This document shows positions 11,384 to 22,983 of a stretch of 64,000 nt of DNA, piece by piece; within the stretch, counting starts at the first letter, position 1; every line of letters starts with the position of its first letter. Origin of the DNA: Cordilura impudica (lineage: Eukaryota; Arthropoda; Insecta; Diptera; Scathophagidae); contig OY821519.1 of NCBI GenBank assembly GCA_963682025.1, positions 142,032,429 to 142,096,428 of the forward strand. Reading direction: 5' to 3'. The position numbers and the translations under genes are program-made. The notes under the pieces were generated by a model. That model searched no databases. It was not told the DNA's origin and saw nothing but the letters and a program-made list of their open reading frames with translations.

Positions 11384-12440
11384 ATGCCAAAACGGAGTTC
11401 CGATTTCTCAAGACCTGAGGATTATCTGACTGCTAAGAGAAACACAAATAAAATGATTAAAACGCCAAATCCGATTTTTATGCTGAAAAATTTTCTTCCG
11501 CCATTTCCTCCAAAAGAACATGGCAAACGATACACGAAGTTGGTATCGGTAAATCTACGCATCGAGAACCATATTCGATTAATGCCGATGCAATCAATAC
11601 AAAGTGTTTCTATGGTTCAAGCAGATAAAGATTATTATATCAATAGTCACTCCAATAACAATTCTAAATTTTTTTTTTTCTTTTGCTGAAGTAGACCAAT
11701 GTGACGTTTTATCTAGTTTATTGTTTATAAAATCGTCCACTCTATAGGAGTGGACGGGATTAATCCTAAGTTTCTTAAGATTCTTTTACCTCAGCTACTT
11801 CCATTTATACATTTTTCTTTAACAAAATATTAACTTCAAGCTTCTTCCCATCGAATTGGAAAATAGCTAAAATTATTCCAATACCCAAAGCTGGTTCCGA
11901 TTATAGACCAATAGTTATTCATCCATTTCTCTCTAAAGTATTCGAGCATATTATGTATAACCAAATGACTTGTTTCTTGGATAACAATAACTTGCTAACA
12001 GATCGTCAATTTGGGTTCAGAAGGAAACACAGCTACCTAACGGCCTTAGTTGATGTTACAGAGGAGATTAGGGAGAAACTTGATGATGGCAAGACTGCAT
12101 TTTTAATACTTTTAGATCATTCAAAAGCGTTTGATACCGTGGATCATAGCATTTTTTGTTACAAACTTAAAATCTTTATTAATTTTTCTTCGATCGCTAC
12201 TTAGGGCGTACCTCAGGGGTCCATTGTTGGGCCACTATTATTCTCACTGTGCTCAAATGACCTCCAGGCATTTTAACAAATTGTAATGTAAGAATGTTCG
12301 CGGATTACGTTCAACTTTATACCAGCTGTAGTAATGTGAATGACTCAACATTTAGACGGCAGGGCCCGTAAAGCAAGTCAGACAAGATAATTTAATAGCA
12401 AAAGAGTTTAAAAAATGAACAATCTGAAACTAAAAATATG
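11384..12440 (+). pseudogene. Non-LTR retrotransposon reverse transcriptase, decayed
   Basis: Several frames must be combined. From 11384 a segment with LTAKRNTNKMIK resembles the linker before the RT domain. From about 11740 it reads GVDGINPKFLKILLPQLLPF. A later segment reads SNWKIAKIIPIPKAGSDYRP. The open frame at 11953-12204 gives TDRQFGFRRKHSYLTALVD then LLDHSKAFDTVDH (first catalytic Asp region). GVPQGSIVGPLLFS follows at about 12205, and RMFADYVQLYT follows where the FADD box is expected, so the second Asp of that pair is changed to Tyr. The motif set fits jockey/CR1-like elements. Stops and frameshifts make it a fossil. It ends where the Tc1 remnant begins. Confidence 0.8.
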
Positions 12441-13010
12441 TGTTCGAACTGTTTCCCCTTGGTTGAACTTGGTTGTTATCGTTGTGTGAAGGAACCACTG
12501 ATATTAGGGAAAATCGTCTAGCTCGCATAAATTTTGCTAAAGAACACATAAACTGATCAATACGGAATGGGAATACTGTTCTCTTTTCAGATGAGTCCAA
12601 ATTTAATAAAAGAGGCCATGATGGAAGAACGTTTGTACGATCATTGGCAAAAAGACTGGACCAATGAATGGGTCGATTAATGAAGTAAACGAAACTCTTA
12701 ACTGGAATTGGATACAGGCAAATTCTAAATGACAATGTATCCATACACTGAGGTCTGGAAATTTCAACATGACAATGACACAAAACACACATCCAAAGTT
12801 GTAACCGAACGGCAACAATCTAATGCAGTTAATGTTTTAGAATGGCTAGCCTAATCACCAGATCTCAATCCCATAGAAAATCGATGGCAAATTGTAGGTC
12901 GAAAAATACGGACACGAAATTACGCAAATAAGAAAGATCTAATAGTTAATTCAGAGTGACAACAATTTCAGTTTTGCGCAGTACTATATATTAATGGATA
13001 CGCACCAAAA
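12441..13010 (+). pseudogene. Tc1-type transposase remnant
   Basis: Conceptual reading with frame changes gives CVRTVSPWLN, then a KPLI..R.ARINFAKEH-like segment, then NTVLFSDESKFN (first catalytic Asp), then HDNDTKHTSKVV (second Asp), then SPDLNPIENRWQIVGRKIRT (third acidic residue, Glu). These are the ordered DDE boxes of Tc1-family transposases. At least six stops or frameshifts are present. The block starts directly after the reverse-transcriptase fossil, which suggests one was inserted into or joined to the other. The inverted ends were not found. The two minus-strand frames over this region (12430-12818) are shadows. Confidence 0.8.
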
Positions 13011-13104
13011 TATTGAAACCAAAAGTAGAGGAAAAGATTTCCATTATTGTATATTAAAGGTTTATAATATTTTGTCAACAGCATAAAATTAATACTTACG
13101 GCTT

Positions 13105-13870
13105 TTTATACCCTATACCACTACGTGGTTTGGGTATAATGACTTTGTGCTGCTGTTTGTAACCAAAAATATTTGACCTAGACCCATCTTTAATTATACC
13201 GATCGAATCAGAATCACTTTTTGAGTTGATTTAACAATGTCCGTTCGTCCGTCTGTGTGTCCATGTAAACCTTGCAATCAAACTGCAGGTCGCAAATATG
13301 AATATATTTTGATGAAATCTGGTATATAAGCTTTCATCGGCCATGGGATGAACGGTATTGAAATTGGTGAAAATTGGTCCATGTTCAGACCTAGCCCCCA
13401 TACAAATTACCCCTATGAAATCGACATAAATTGCCATAAGATCCAAATTGTCATATAGATCTTACTCAAATTGGGTTTGTATACGTTCATTAAATCCATT
13501 AATGAGTTGTCCAAAAATGATCCCTTTGGCCCCATATAGACTGCTTTCCGATCTTCACTTAAATCTATTAAAAACAAAAATAATGCACTGATTCTTCTCA
13601 AATTTTGTTTGTATATATTTTTGCAAAATACAAGAGACTTTACCAAACATGATCAGGATTGATCCATTTTTGGACCTAGTCCCCATATAGATATAGCATC
13701 CGATATGAACTTTTTCATATCTGCAGCCAAAAAAATTAATAAAAATCCCACTCAAATTTGGTTTTTGCTTATTTTCTATGTCCAGTTAGTTGGGCCTAAG
13801 AGATAGGGTTTCTAAACGCATGGTATAGGGTATCGTATAGTCGGTCTAGACCGACTATAATTTTCTTAGT
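13105..13870 (+). mobile_element. Family A HINE-like element, full length
   Basis: It starts TTATACCCTATACCACTACG with the TGGTTTGGGTATAATGAC hairpin partner, and carries the GTCCGTTCGTCCGTCTGTGT core. It ends GGTATAGGGTATCGTA, then the perfect palindrome GTCGGTCTAGACCGAC, then TATAATTTTCTTAGTTGTTT. The 5' TATACCCTATACCA and the 3' TGGTATAGGGTAT are subterminal inverted repeats. It encodes no protein; the frames seen across it are repeat shadows and recur in every copy. The architecture is that of Drosophila DINE-1/HINE elements. Confidence 0.8.
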
Positions 13871-14303
13871 TGTTTTTTGATAGATTTAAGTGAAGATTGG
13901 GAAGCAGCTCTATATGGGGCCTATGACTAAGAGTTGTCCCATAGGTATTATTTTTGGACTACTCATTAACGGATGTAATAAACGCATACAAACCCAATTT
14001 GAGGAAGATCTATATGACAATTTGGATCGTATGGCAATTTATGTCGATTTCATAGGGGTCATTTGTATGGGGACTAGGTCTAACATGGACCGATTCTCAC
14101 CAATTTCAATAGCATTCATCCCATGGCCGATAGAAGCTTATATATCAAATTTCATCAAAATATATTCATATTTGTGACCTGCAGTTTGATTACAAAGTTT
14201 ACATGGACACACAGACGGACGAACGGACGGACGGATCCGATCGGTATAATAAGAGATGGGTCTAGGTCAAATATTTTTTGTAGTTACAAACAGCAGCACA
14301 CAT
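13871..14303 (-). mobile_element. Family A HINE-like element, truncated, tail-joined to the preceding copy
   Basis: It begins in the middle of the element at 'tttttgatagatttaagtga', directly after the 3' end of the 13105-13870 copy, and runs through the GGACGGACGG core to the 'tagttacaaacagcagcaca' segment. The terminal ~300 bp at its 3' side and ~45 bp at its 5' side are missing. The pair forms a large inverted repeat over the shared part. Confidence 0.7.
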
Positions 14304-14432
14304 AGTCACGTACAGTGACTCATAGTCACGCACAGTCACGGAGATATTAAAACCTCACTTCCCCTCATCCTATCGATCTGAAAGTTTTTTCATAGAATTC
14401 GTTTTTATGGGTTAGATTATTATTACAAACAC
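14302..14432. repeat. Family G repeat, one unit plus tail
   Basis: It contains the AGTCACGCACAGTCACGGAG unit, the 'cctcatcctatcgatctgaa' segment and the tail 'tttttatgggttagattatt', as at positions 1-345. Confidence 0.6.
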
Positions 14433-14672
14433 ATTAACAAATTTAATAAACACACACATAGCATTGTATAATGTTATTTATGTGTTAGTAACAACTTTAA
14501 ATGCAGTTTACTCCAAAAAAATAAATGTAAAACTTAAAAATCTGTAGATCTGGTGGACTGCTAAAAAGAAATACCTTTCAAATGAGGCATGTGTGGTCAA
14601 AATAGGATTAAAACCGACACAGTAGCATCGGTAACAAGAAATTGCCTTGCCTATTAATATTATAGATTTGAT
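14424..14672. repeat. Family D element, 5'-truncated copy
   Basis: It shares 'acaaacacattaacaaattt', 'caactttaaatgcagtttac', 'gtcaaaataggattaaaacc' and the terminal TATTAATATTATAGAT with the copies at 39729-40835 and 48317-48629. Its beginning has been replaced by the family G tail. It usefully shows the sequence without the family C insertion found in the 39.7-kb copy. Confidence 0.55.
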
Positions 14673-16544
14673 ATTTTAATACATATGATTAAATTAAATT
14701 TCAAATATTTAAATTTTATTTTTTTTATTTAATCTTAATTGTTTTTTGTATTTTATATAAAGAAATTTTGTAATTAGTTATTAAGTTATTAATTTATTAA
14801 TGATTTTATAATTTTAAATATATTCAGTTCCATACTGCAAAATAAGATTTTTAGTCTTGTGTATGGAGCAATTCCAATAAATAAATAAATAAATAAAATA
14901 AATAACTAAAATAAAACCAATTTTTTTAATCCAGCTGATTGGTTAGTTAATTATACATTATGGAATACATGAAATAATTTTGTTATATAACAGTTTAAAG
15001 ATATTAAATATATGATATTAAAAGTTTTGGAAGAATTAAAAAGTTTTAATAACACAGATTTGATAAAACCTCAGACTAGAGTTTGACTTTTTAAAACTGA
15101 ATCTGAAATTGAACTCAGAATTTCAGTTTCTCAAAATATTCTTTTTTTTTTTTAAATATGGAAACACGCATTTGCTACTACTAAAGAGTATTCAATTGAA
15201 AGGAGTATTACTTAACTAGTTCGATGTAGTATTTGCCTTAAGTTAGGATTCAACGCACCAAAGTGCCCGTATATTTAACGACAGACCTAAACCAAATAAG
15301 TATGACACTCATATTTGATTCATTAGCTTTGCAAAAACAAAAATTTCTTAATTTTAGATAACTTTTTTTTTTAAATTGTAGTTGCCCCTTAATTTGATGC
15401 AATAAGCCCTTTTAATCTAAATTTTTTATTAATGCATTTAAGTACACAATACAAATTACAACGATGATAATAATAACATTAAATTAACAACAATCATGTA
15501 TTTCATGGAGTATGGTGACTATAAGAAGGGTCGTTTTTATATATTTTTATCTCTCTGTAGAGTTATTTGAATTCTAGTATTTTAAATGAATGTTTCTTGT
15601 TGCAGCGCAACAAGTTTATAAAGTCAAAGTTCAATGGCTCTTTTTTTTTTTGTTTTGAGTTTAAGTGAAGATGGAAGATGATGATGATGCCCCTGTGTAG
15701 GTCAACAATTTACGTAAATGTTTATTTAAAAAATAATAAAATAATAAAAAAAAAAAAACGAGTATGACATCACTAAAGATTTTGAAAGAAAAATTATTAT
15801 GCATTTTAAAAAAATGTTAAGGTGAAAAAAAAGTGACATATGGCGGTACGGAGTCGTAAAAACCGTATTAAAAACGGTCAATTAGAAAAATTTACCACAC
15901 TTTTTTAAATTTGATTAAATGCGGGTTTAATTGAAATATTCAGCTTGATTGTTTGTTTTGATTATTCTTTTTTATAATTAAAATATTTAAATTTCTTTAT
16001 GCGCATAGAACTTAACTTTTATCAATTAATTTAAAATCAGAGTGTGCTGTTGTCTATTTATTTATTTATTTGTAAAAACACTTATGTGTCTTTATTATTA
16101 CTTGTTATTTTTATTATTATTGTGTGTTGAATAAATGAACTTAATTTAATTGTAAATAAATTTATCAAAATCATACGAACGACAAAATTAATTGTCTGAT
16201 GATGATGTTGAAACAATTGCAAATATTGGTTACGTGATATTGGGATCATTAAATAATAAATAAATGATTCATAAAATATATCAAAATTTTATGATCGAAT
16301 TTCAACACTCCTATTTATTCTACCCAAAATAAATACTGAGTGATATTACATGTAATTCTTATAGGAGTCGGGGGAACTTATATACAGTAAAGGACTAAAG
16401 TCTACTTACACCCTATAGAGATTTTGAGTATTCAGAGGAAATGTAAAAAGGACAAAAAAATGTTGGTTTACCATTGTTTGGGGGATAAATTAATAAGTAT
16501 ATTTCGAAAAAAATAAATCAAATAGGCCTAGCATATCCAAATAT
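14673..16544. other. AT-rich intergenic DNA
   Basis: No gene is supported. At about 14850-14915 a short hairpin (TCCATAC...GTATGGA) is followed by AATTCC and an (AAAT)n run, which looks like the 3' tail of a retroposon. Homopolymer runs and a TTTA microsatellite (about 16056-16072) are the only other features. Confidence 0.45.
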
Positions 16545-17302
16545 CTGTGGTTTTCTAGAATAACCGCGTATGTCATAAAATCAAAATGTTCAGGAGAGCC
16601 AAAAACGTTATATTTGAAATTATGGGCTCGATATAAAGTTTTTAGGACTTTTTATTTAACAGTTCTGTAGATATGGGCAATAAATACTTTATAAAAAATT
16701 TTGAGTCAAAAATCTTAAGAGGAATAGATCCTAGAGAAGGACAAAAAAAAACAATATGTAAATTACACTTAAAGTGTGTGCAGAAAAACAACTTATGTCG
16801 ACAAATGTCGTTTTCTATGAAAAAGAAAACTACCAGTGCAACTACACATTTAGACATAAGTTGTTGTTGATTTTTTTTTCGTCAACAGAAAGTTAACGGG
16901 ACTTGGGGTGAGAATATAACAACTATCAAGAATAATAGTGACAACAAATAAAAGAAATAAACACAACAGTTTTTATAAGTGGTTATAAACTGAAAAATAA
17001 TCAAAATTATTTTGAATTTTTTTTCATTAATAACAACGTATGTCGATATGTGTCGTTTTCTGAGAAAATAATTTGTCAGCGATCAAACGTAGGTTGACAT
17101 ACGTCGTTAGTGCTGCAACTTAATTTAATAAACATTTAAGTTGCGTCGTTGTTTAAAGAAAAAGCTCAGAAATGGTCAATATTTAAAAAAAAAAAATTAA
17201 ACACATGTAAAGAGCGTTAAAAATTATTATACTTGGCATCGGTAACTCAAAACTGACAAAAATACGACATACGACATACGCGGTTATTCCAGAAAACCAC
17301 AG
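16545..17302. mobile_element. Family C non-autonomous DNA element, copy 2, both ends intact
   Basis: The left end is CTGTGGTTTTCTAGAATAAC then CGCGTATGTC. The right end, reverse complemented, is CTGTGGTTTTCTGGAATAAC then CGCGTATGTC, so the 30-bp terminal inverted repeats differ at one base. The interior matches copies 1 and 3 and holds the ACTTATGTCGACAAATGTCG segment. No transposase is encoded, and the frames in it recur as shadows. I could not define a target duplication here. Confidence 0.8.
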
Positions 17303-18780
17303 GTATGTCATAAAAAATGTTTATGAGAAATTACACTATTTTTTCGCGGTAATTCAACAGTTCAACCATAAGTAATTAAATATTTTAATTAATTATTTTA
17401 AATAATTAAATATTCTAATAAGTAATTAAATAAGCAATTGCATATTTTAATTAATTATTTTAATTAATTAAATATTTTAATTACTTATTATTGTTTGTTT
17501 AGCAAAAAAATAACGAAAAAACGAAAAAAGTTTATAATTTATTGATGCTCCCACCTGACTAAAATCCAGATATAAAATTCCAGATAGATGGGAAGGTATC
17601 CGATATTTTGGTAAGGCTAAGGTTTTTGTTCCAAAATGACGGGGAAAAAATATAGACAAAATAACAGAATGTTGTCCATCGCGTGGATCAACCCTACACA
17701 TTATTAATTGCTTGTAACCGTCGAGGCATTGATTTCACCAAGTTTTTTGTGATTTCGAGTTTCATTTTGAACCAATTTATAACAGGCTTTGACGGCTTCC
17801 AGAAATGCAAATTTGTTGGTGCGTAAAGAACATTAAATTAATCTCTATATTTGATATTTGAAAAAAATTTGCCTCTCTGTGACACAAGTATTTGGGAAAC
17901 TTGAAGGTGAACATGAAAAAGGAGGTATATTTTTTGATTGCTAAAAATAAAAAATTGAAAACTTTATAAATGTGTAACAAGTATAAGAGTACCGTTTATT
18001 TAGTAAAGTAGTTTAAATTAAAATTTTTAGTTAAATTTTTAAAAAAAGTAACTTAAACTAAAACAGTTAGCTTGTAATAAATAAGTACCCTAAATTTACA
18101 CAGTACCTTAAATTAAAAGAAGTACCTAATAATAAAAAAGTACCTTTCGTTAAAAGAGTTATATTAGAAATTAATTAATTAATTACCTTCTAAACTAAGT
18201 GCTTCTTATAAAACACATAAATATTAAAAAACAAGTTTAATGTGTGCCCCTGCAAATTTACTAATAAAAGTTCTCCTTGGATATGCGATTTAAAAGGCAA
18301 AGCTAAGGGATTGGTATTTTTTAGTAGACCAATCTACATTTAGGCTGGGGAAAAGAAGGTAGCAAAAAGAAAAATTTTTAGTTCTTCCACCACCACATCA
18401 GGACCTTATCTATATTTGAGACCTTATTACACCACGAAACTTGTTAAAGCATCTAAAAGTAGTACTCTTCCTCTTTAAAACAATTAAAAAAAATTATTTT
18501 TAAATATCTAAATTTTTATCGGTCAAAACGTTTGTCAAAAAAACTTAGCATGAGTTATTCGGTTCAATATTTTCCATCAAAAGAAATCGATAAATCTCCA
18601 GATCCTAGAACCAAAGTATCTTATATATTAAAAGAATTTATGAAAACTAAAGTCAGCCCGTCTGGCCGTTCCATCCGGCCGATTTCCTTCATTTTTTTTT
18701 TTAATGAAAGGTATTAAGACACAGATATATGATCAAGCATTGGAATTTACTCAACTCCCACCTTACTCAAGTTGAACTTT
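17303..18780. other. AT-rich DNA including a TTAATTAATTATTTT-type repeat patch
   Basis: Between about 17362 and 17490 phrases such as TTTTAATTAATTATTTTAA and TAATTAAATATT recur, forming a low-complexity patch. A minus-strand frame at 17477-17701 has no recognisable domain. Nothing else is supported. Confidence 0.4.
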
Positions 18781-18781
18781 T

Positions 18782-19198
18782 TTCAAGATTTTTTCAATAT
18801 TTTCCTTCACTCAAACCTCTATAACTAGAGTTCTAATTAACGTAGGCTGTTGACATAAGTCTAAGAACACTCAGTGGAGCTCTTTCTTTTGAGCTATTAA
18901 CTGCTTAAATTCGTTGGATTTGAGGAAAGTTATGCGTGGACAATCAACTTTGCATTATGTAATTATGTAATGTAATATACGAAAGTTAACGTACAGGTTA
19001 ACTGTTTAAATTCGTTGAGTTTGAGGAAAGTTATGTGTGCACAACCAACTTTACTTTATGCAACACGAAAGTTAACATACGATCAACTTTACATTGAATT
19101 TTTTAAAAATTTTTTCAATATTTTCCTTCACTCAAACCTCTATAACCAGAGTTCTAATTCACGTAGGCTGTTGACACAAGTCTAACAACACTCACGGC
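18782..19198. repeat. Nested direct repeats
   Basis: Two outer copies of a ~95-bp segment (TTTTTTCAATATTTTCCTTC, then 'actcaaacctctataac', then 'cgtaggctgttgaca') lie at about 18790-18885 and 19110-19195. Between them, two tandem ~100-bp copies share 'ttaaattcgttg', 'tttgaggaaagttatg' and 'cgaaagttaac'. This looks like a tandem-duplicated core flanked by duplicated borders. Confidence 0.65.
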
Positions 19199-19264
19199 TC
19201 CTCATAAAAATTAGTATAATATAATATAATATAATGCTGCGGAGCAGCACGGGTCTCTAGTATT
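19199..19264. repeat. (ATAAT)n microsatellite next to a GC-rich hairpin
   Basis: A run of ATAAT units is followed by GCTGCGGAGCAGC, which can fold back, and CGGGTCTCTAGTA. Read on the minus strand this gives TACTAGAGACCCG, like the TACTAG..ACCCGG start of the repeat at 52206. It may be one end of a related element. Confidence 0.4.
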
Positions 19265-19391
19265 TCTTAACACAACCTTAAGAATCCAAAAAAAAATTGC
19301 GTTGTTAACATTTTGGTTAGGATTTCTTGAAAAACTGATGTACTGGCACAATTGTGATCCCAAATTCTGTTTGCAGGGACCAATAATTATT

Positions 19392-19794
19392 TTTATACTT
19401 CCACACAACTGTGCAGAAGCTATATATGTCGTATATCCGTCCGTCCGTCTGTCCGTCTAACTGTCTGTCTGTTAAAATCATGCTCATTCACAAAATAAGC
19501 AATTAAATTGAGGACACTTAGTTTAATATTGTTTCTCATTATTTCATGCAGGTTGCTTTTGAAAATGGGGTAAATCGCACATCATAGTGCCAAAATATGT
19601 CCAAATATATGAAGACACCTCTTAAAAAAATTTAAAATTCAGAGTGTTTGTTGTAATAATTTAGTATTAAATTTATCAAATTGTTTACTTTTTAAAATAT
19701 TTGGTTTACATTTGTTATAAATAGTACAATAAGTACAGATAATAATGTAAACATAAAACCCATGTGGAGGGAATCAACAATCTTACTTGTTTTA
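19392..19794 (+). repeat. Family B HINE-like element
   Basis: It starts TTTTATACTTCCACACAACT then GTGCAGAAGC, carries a CCGTCCGTCCGTCTGTCCGT microsatellite, 'tgctcattcacaaaataagc' and 'gaaaatggggtaaatcg', and ends with GTGGAGGGAATC and CAATCTTACTTGTTTT. The TTCGGC-type palindrome near the 3' end is lost. Overall order is as in other family B copies. Confidence 0.7.
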
Positions 19795-21047
19795 TTTTGT
19801 GAATGTTGGAACTAAAATGGGAAAATAAGTAATTTAAGGGAATGATAAGTATGAGAACAAATATGATATCTAATAAAAATTCCAGAATGGTAAGAGTAGT
19901 AGTTCCAGATGCAAGTTTTATTAAAAAAAAATTATTCGCGATGAGTTATTGTGTAGTGATTTTTACATTTTTATGTTAATGTTTCAGAGTTCAGATTCGG
20001 ATTTAGTGCGTCAAAGTCCCTAAGAAAAGTATACTCTGATCTCAGGGTATTCAACTATTTTTTCACAAATATTTTTTATTAACTTTTTAGTAAAAATGTC
20101 GGTTTTAAGAGAATCAATTAGAAGAATGCAATAGCTTTAAATTAGAGTTCTAAACAACAGCATTTTATTAAAAAAGTGTTTCCCCCGTTAGGAAGTTAAA
20201 AAAATATAACTTCCCACGACGCATTTTTTTATTAGATTTCATATTTTATCTTTGTTGATTAAATTGTGAAAAATACATTAATCAATTGTTTTTTTAATGA
20301 TGATGATTTTGGAACTCGTTATACCATTTACTATATGGTAACATTGATTATTGTTGATGAGCTAATATTAAATGCCATCACCTGCTGCTTATACAAAAAT
20401 AATCAATTTTGTCGTTCACTTTAGGACTAAACCTGCTAAAATAGAAATTCCAAATTAAAAAAAAAAATTCAGGAAAATTATTACCATCATTTTTTATTTA
20501 TTTATTTTTTTGTATTATTTACTTGTATGAAATGAATCTTCAATTTCCAACAAAAATTTTATCATATTTATTATAAGTACATTTCGTAAAAACAATAAAA
20601 CATTTTGAGCAATTCATATATATATATACTCATAGTAAAAATAACTTTTTTATTTGAATGCTTTAAATACATATATTTACATGTTATAAATGTAATATTG
20701 AAAAGTTTTGCTTTATAATTCAGTTGATTGTGGAAATTAACCAAGGTGCATTTCAGGTTTCTCGGGGGCAAGTGTCACAAAATTATGTTCATCTAAATTA
20801 AGAGGGTGGCAATACTCCAAACTAGCGTGGTAGTGAGACTCATTAGTGGTGTTAGTGCAATACATAGCGCAAATACAATACATTCGAGAAAATACGATTT
20901 ATATCACCTCTAAAACTCTTCCAAAAAATCTGAAAATATTCTCAAAAATACTTTACCCCATAAGCTTTCAAACAAAAGTTGAGCAAAAAAAAAACTTTTT
21001 TTGTTGGACACCCTAATGGAAATATGTATTTTAGTTTTCAAATGTGT
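19795..21047. other. AT-rich intergenic DNA
   Basis: No supported gene. A short (AT)n run lies near 20618. The minus-strand frame at 20571-20771 is low-complexity sequence without a recognisable domain. Confidence 0.45.
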
Positions 21048-21126
21048 GTAACTACAAAAAATATTTGACCTTTTATTATACTGATCGACTGAGTCGGTCT
21101 AGACAGACTATAACTTTCTTACTTGT
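21048..21126 (+). repeat. Family A HINE-like element with a large internal deletion
   Basis: The 5' block ('gtaactacaaaaaatatttg', 'tactgatcgactgag') is fused directly to the 3' block (GTCGGTCTAGACAGAC, TATAACTTTCTTACTTGTT). The middle ~650 bp are missing. Its 3' TT is shared with the start of the following family B element. Confidence 0.7.
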
Positions 21127-21640
21127 TATACCCTCCACTCCAGTGTGCAGAGGGTATATATAAGTTTGTCATTCCGTTTGTAATAATTAGAAAAAAAATT
21201 TTGCACCCCATAAAATATATATATTTGTGATCCTTATAACAACCGGAGTTGATATAGCGACGTCCGTCAGTCCGTCTGTCCGTCTGTGGAAATCACGATG
21301 ACGGCATCAATCGGGCAGCTAGGGTGCTCGTTGGCATAAAAAATGATTCACTAACATCCTGAGAAGTTTGCTGTTTATAATCGTACAAATCGGTCGATTA
21401 GGGCCCGAGATTTGAATGAAGAACTAAAAAAAGTCTTGAAAAAATATAATTTTCTATGTTGTTCTTGTCACGATCACGCCCTCAATAGGATAGCTAAGGT
21501 GATCATTTTTTGTGAGAATGATTCACCAAATTCATGGGAAGATTTCTATTTCAAAAATAATTAAAATCGGTGGAACAGGTCCAGGGCAATCTATGAAAAA
21601 GTAAAAAAAAATGAAAAATATTATGTTTCTATATTGTTTT
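21126..21640 (+). repeat. Family B HINE-like element, 5' end with a divergent interior
   Basis: It starts TTATACCCTCCACTCCAGTG then TGCAGAGGGTATA, a clear 5' hairpin. 'gtttgtcattccgtttgtaa', 'accccataaaatatatatat' and a CGTCCGTCAGTCCGTCTGTC core follow. After the core the sequence departs from other family B copies. It instead shows two diverged ~180-bp tandem units (each with a 'cacgat' start, 'atgattcac', 'aatcggt' and an A-rich end). Confidence 0.6.
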
Positions 21641-22983
21641 TGTTGTTATTCTAAATGTTGTGTTGTTGTCATTGCTGGACTTGTTGTTTTTGTGGTCGTT
21701 GTGGTAATAATATAATAAAAACTAACCCTTTGTACATTTTTTTATTAACTCTGGTAGAAAAATTTAAAAGTTTCCATTGTTTTGGCATCACTAAAAAAAT
21801 TTGTTAGATCATTTCTGTTATTACCACGAGCCTGCAGGAAAATTTCAGATCGAATGGGTCACGGGAAATTGGTTAAAATCAATCCAAAATTTTTTCGACA
21901 AGCAGACACTACGAGTTAATATAAAGGGAGTAAAAAGTCACCAACATCTAAAGCAAATAATGCTAAAATACCTAAAAAAAACAATGTAAATTTAGCAAAA
22001 AAAAAAATTTTATGTATTAATTTATTTAAAGAGAAAAACAAAAAATAACGTTTGATGTTGTATTATTTGTGTGTAGTATTTACATATACATACATAAACA
22101 TATTAAATAATACAAATAATATACATATATTATATATGTATATCCATAACAACTGCATGTTAGAAATAAGTCGGTATATTATTTTATTTACATAAAATTC
22201 TGAAATATTTTGTTGTGGGGAAAATACATTTCTTTTGCATTAACAGAGTGTCACTTCATTTTGCTCAGCATGACTATGCCACAGTAGATGGCGCCACAAT
22301 TTTTGCTTGCGCCACAATTTTTGCTAATTAGCTTTGCAATAGTTATTTCTATTTTAACATGAATGTTAATATTTTCAACTGGATATCATACAGAACAATG
22401 TTAAGAGTATACACGGGCTGGTCTTTTATTTCATACGTTTTTTCATTATTCTTTTACAAATATGGAGTTTGGCATATTAACTTTTTGTTGTCTTCACAAA
22501 ATAGAGTTACCGAGTTCATCAATAAGTTTTTTGCTTTCAAAACAGTTCTGCATAGTTATATAGAATTATTATTCTACTTTACCTACAAAATATCTGATTG
22601 CGGTTACATCTAATTTTTAAAAATTGTTTATAATTATTATTATTATTATTATTATTAATATTATTCACATAAATACAAAATTGCACTTTTTAAAATTTCC
22701 ATTCAAATTTAAGAAAATATCAGTTCTAAAAACTGGAATTAAAAATTTCCAATTATAAATTACAATTAATTGAATTTCAGAAAATCATACCAAAACGTTG
22801 GAAATTATAATTTTAAATTTAGAAGACATCATTTGCATCTTTATTTTATTAATATATAAATTTTATTCGTTAAACACAAATTGAAATTCCAAAAAAAAAA
22901 AAACACCAAATACCTATGTTTACATTTAAAAAATTTTTACATTTAAAAAAAATATTGACATTCAGGAGAAATTAATATCTTTT
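21641..22983. other. AT-rich intergenic DNA
   Basis: No supported gene. An (ATT)n run lies near 22637-22665. The frames at 21801-21989 and 22359-22613 show no domain or codon pattern that would justify a call. Confidence 0.4.

Noticed and set aside
12430..12818. Two minus-strand frames of 120 and 71 codons
   Set aside because: The plus strand carries the ordered catalytic boxes of a Tc1 transposase here; these are antisense shadows.
13231..13446. Minus-strand frame MDLMAIYVDFIGVICMGARS and its near-identical copies elsewhere
   Set aside because: The same frame recurs in each family A repeat in either orientation and contains the microsatellite core; it is a repeat shadow.
16673..16870. Frames on both strands inside family C, with RGIDPREGQKKTICKLHLKC on the plus strand
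   Set aside because: They change between the three family C copies by frameshift and have no domain; the element appears non-coding.
17477..17701. Minus-strand 74-codon frame with FFPRHFGTKTLALPKYRIPS
   Set aside because: No family recognised, no supporting context, and it ends in low-complexity sequence.
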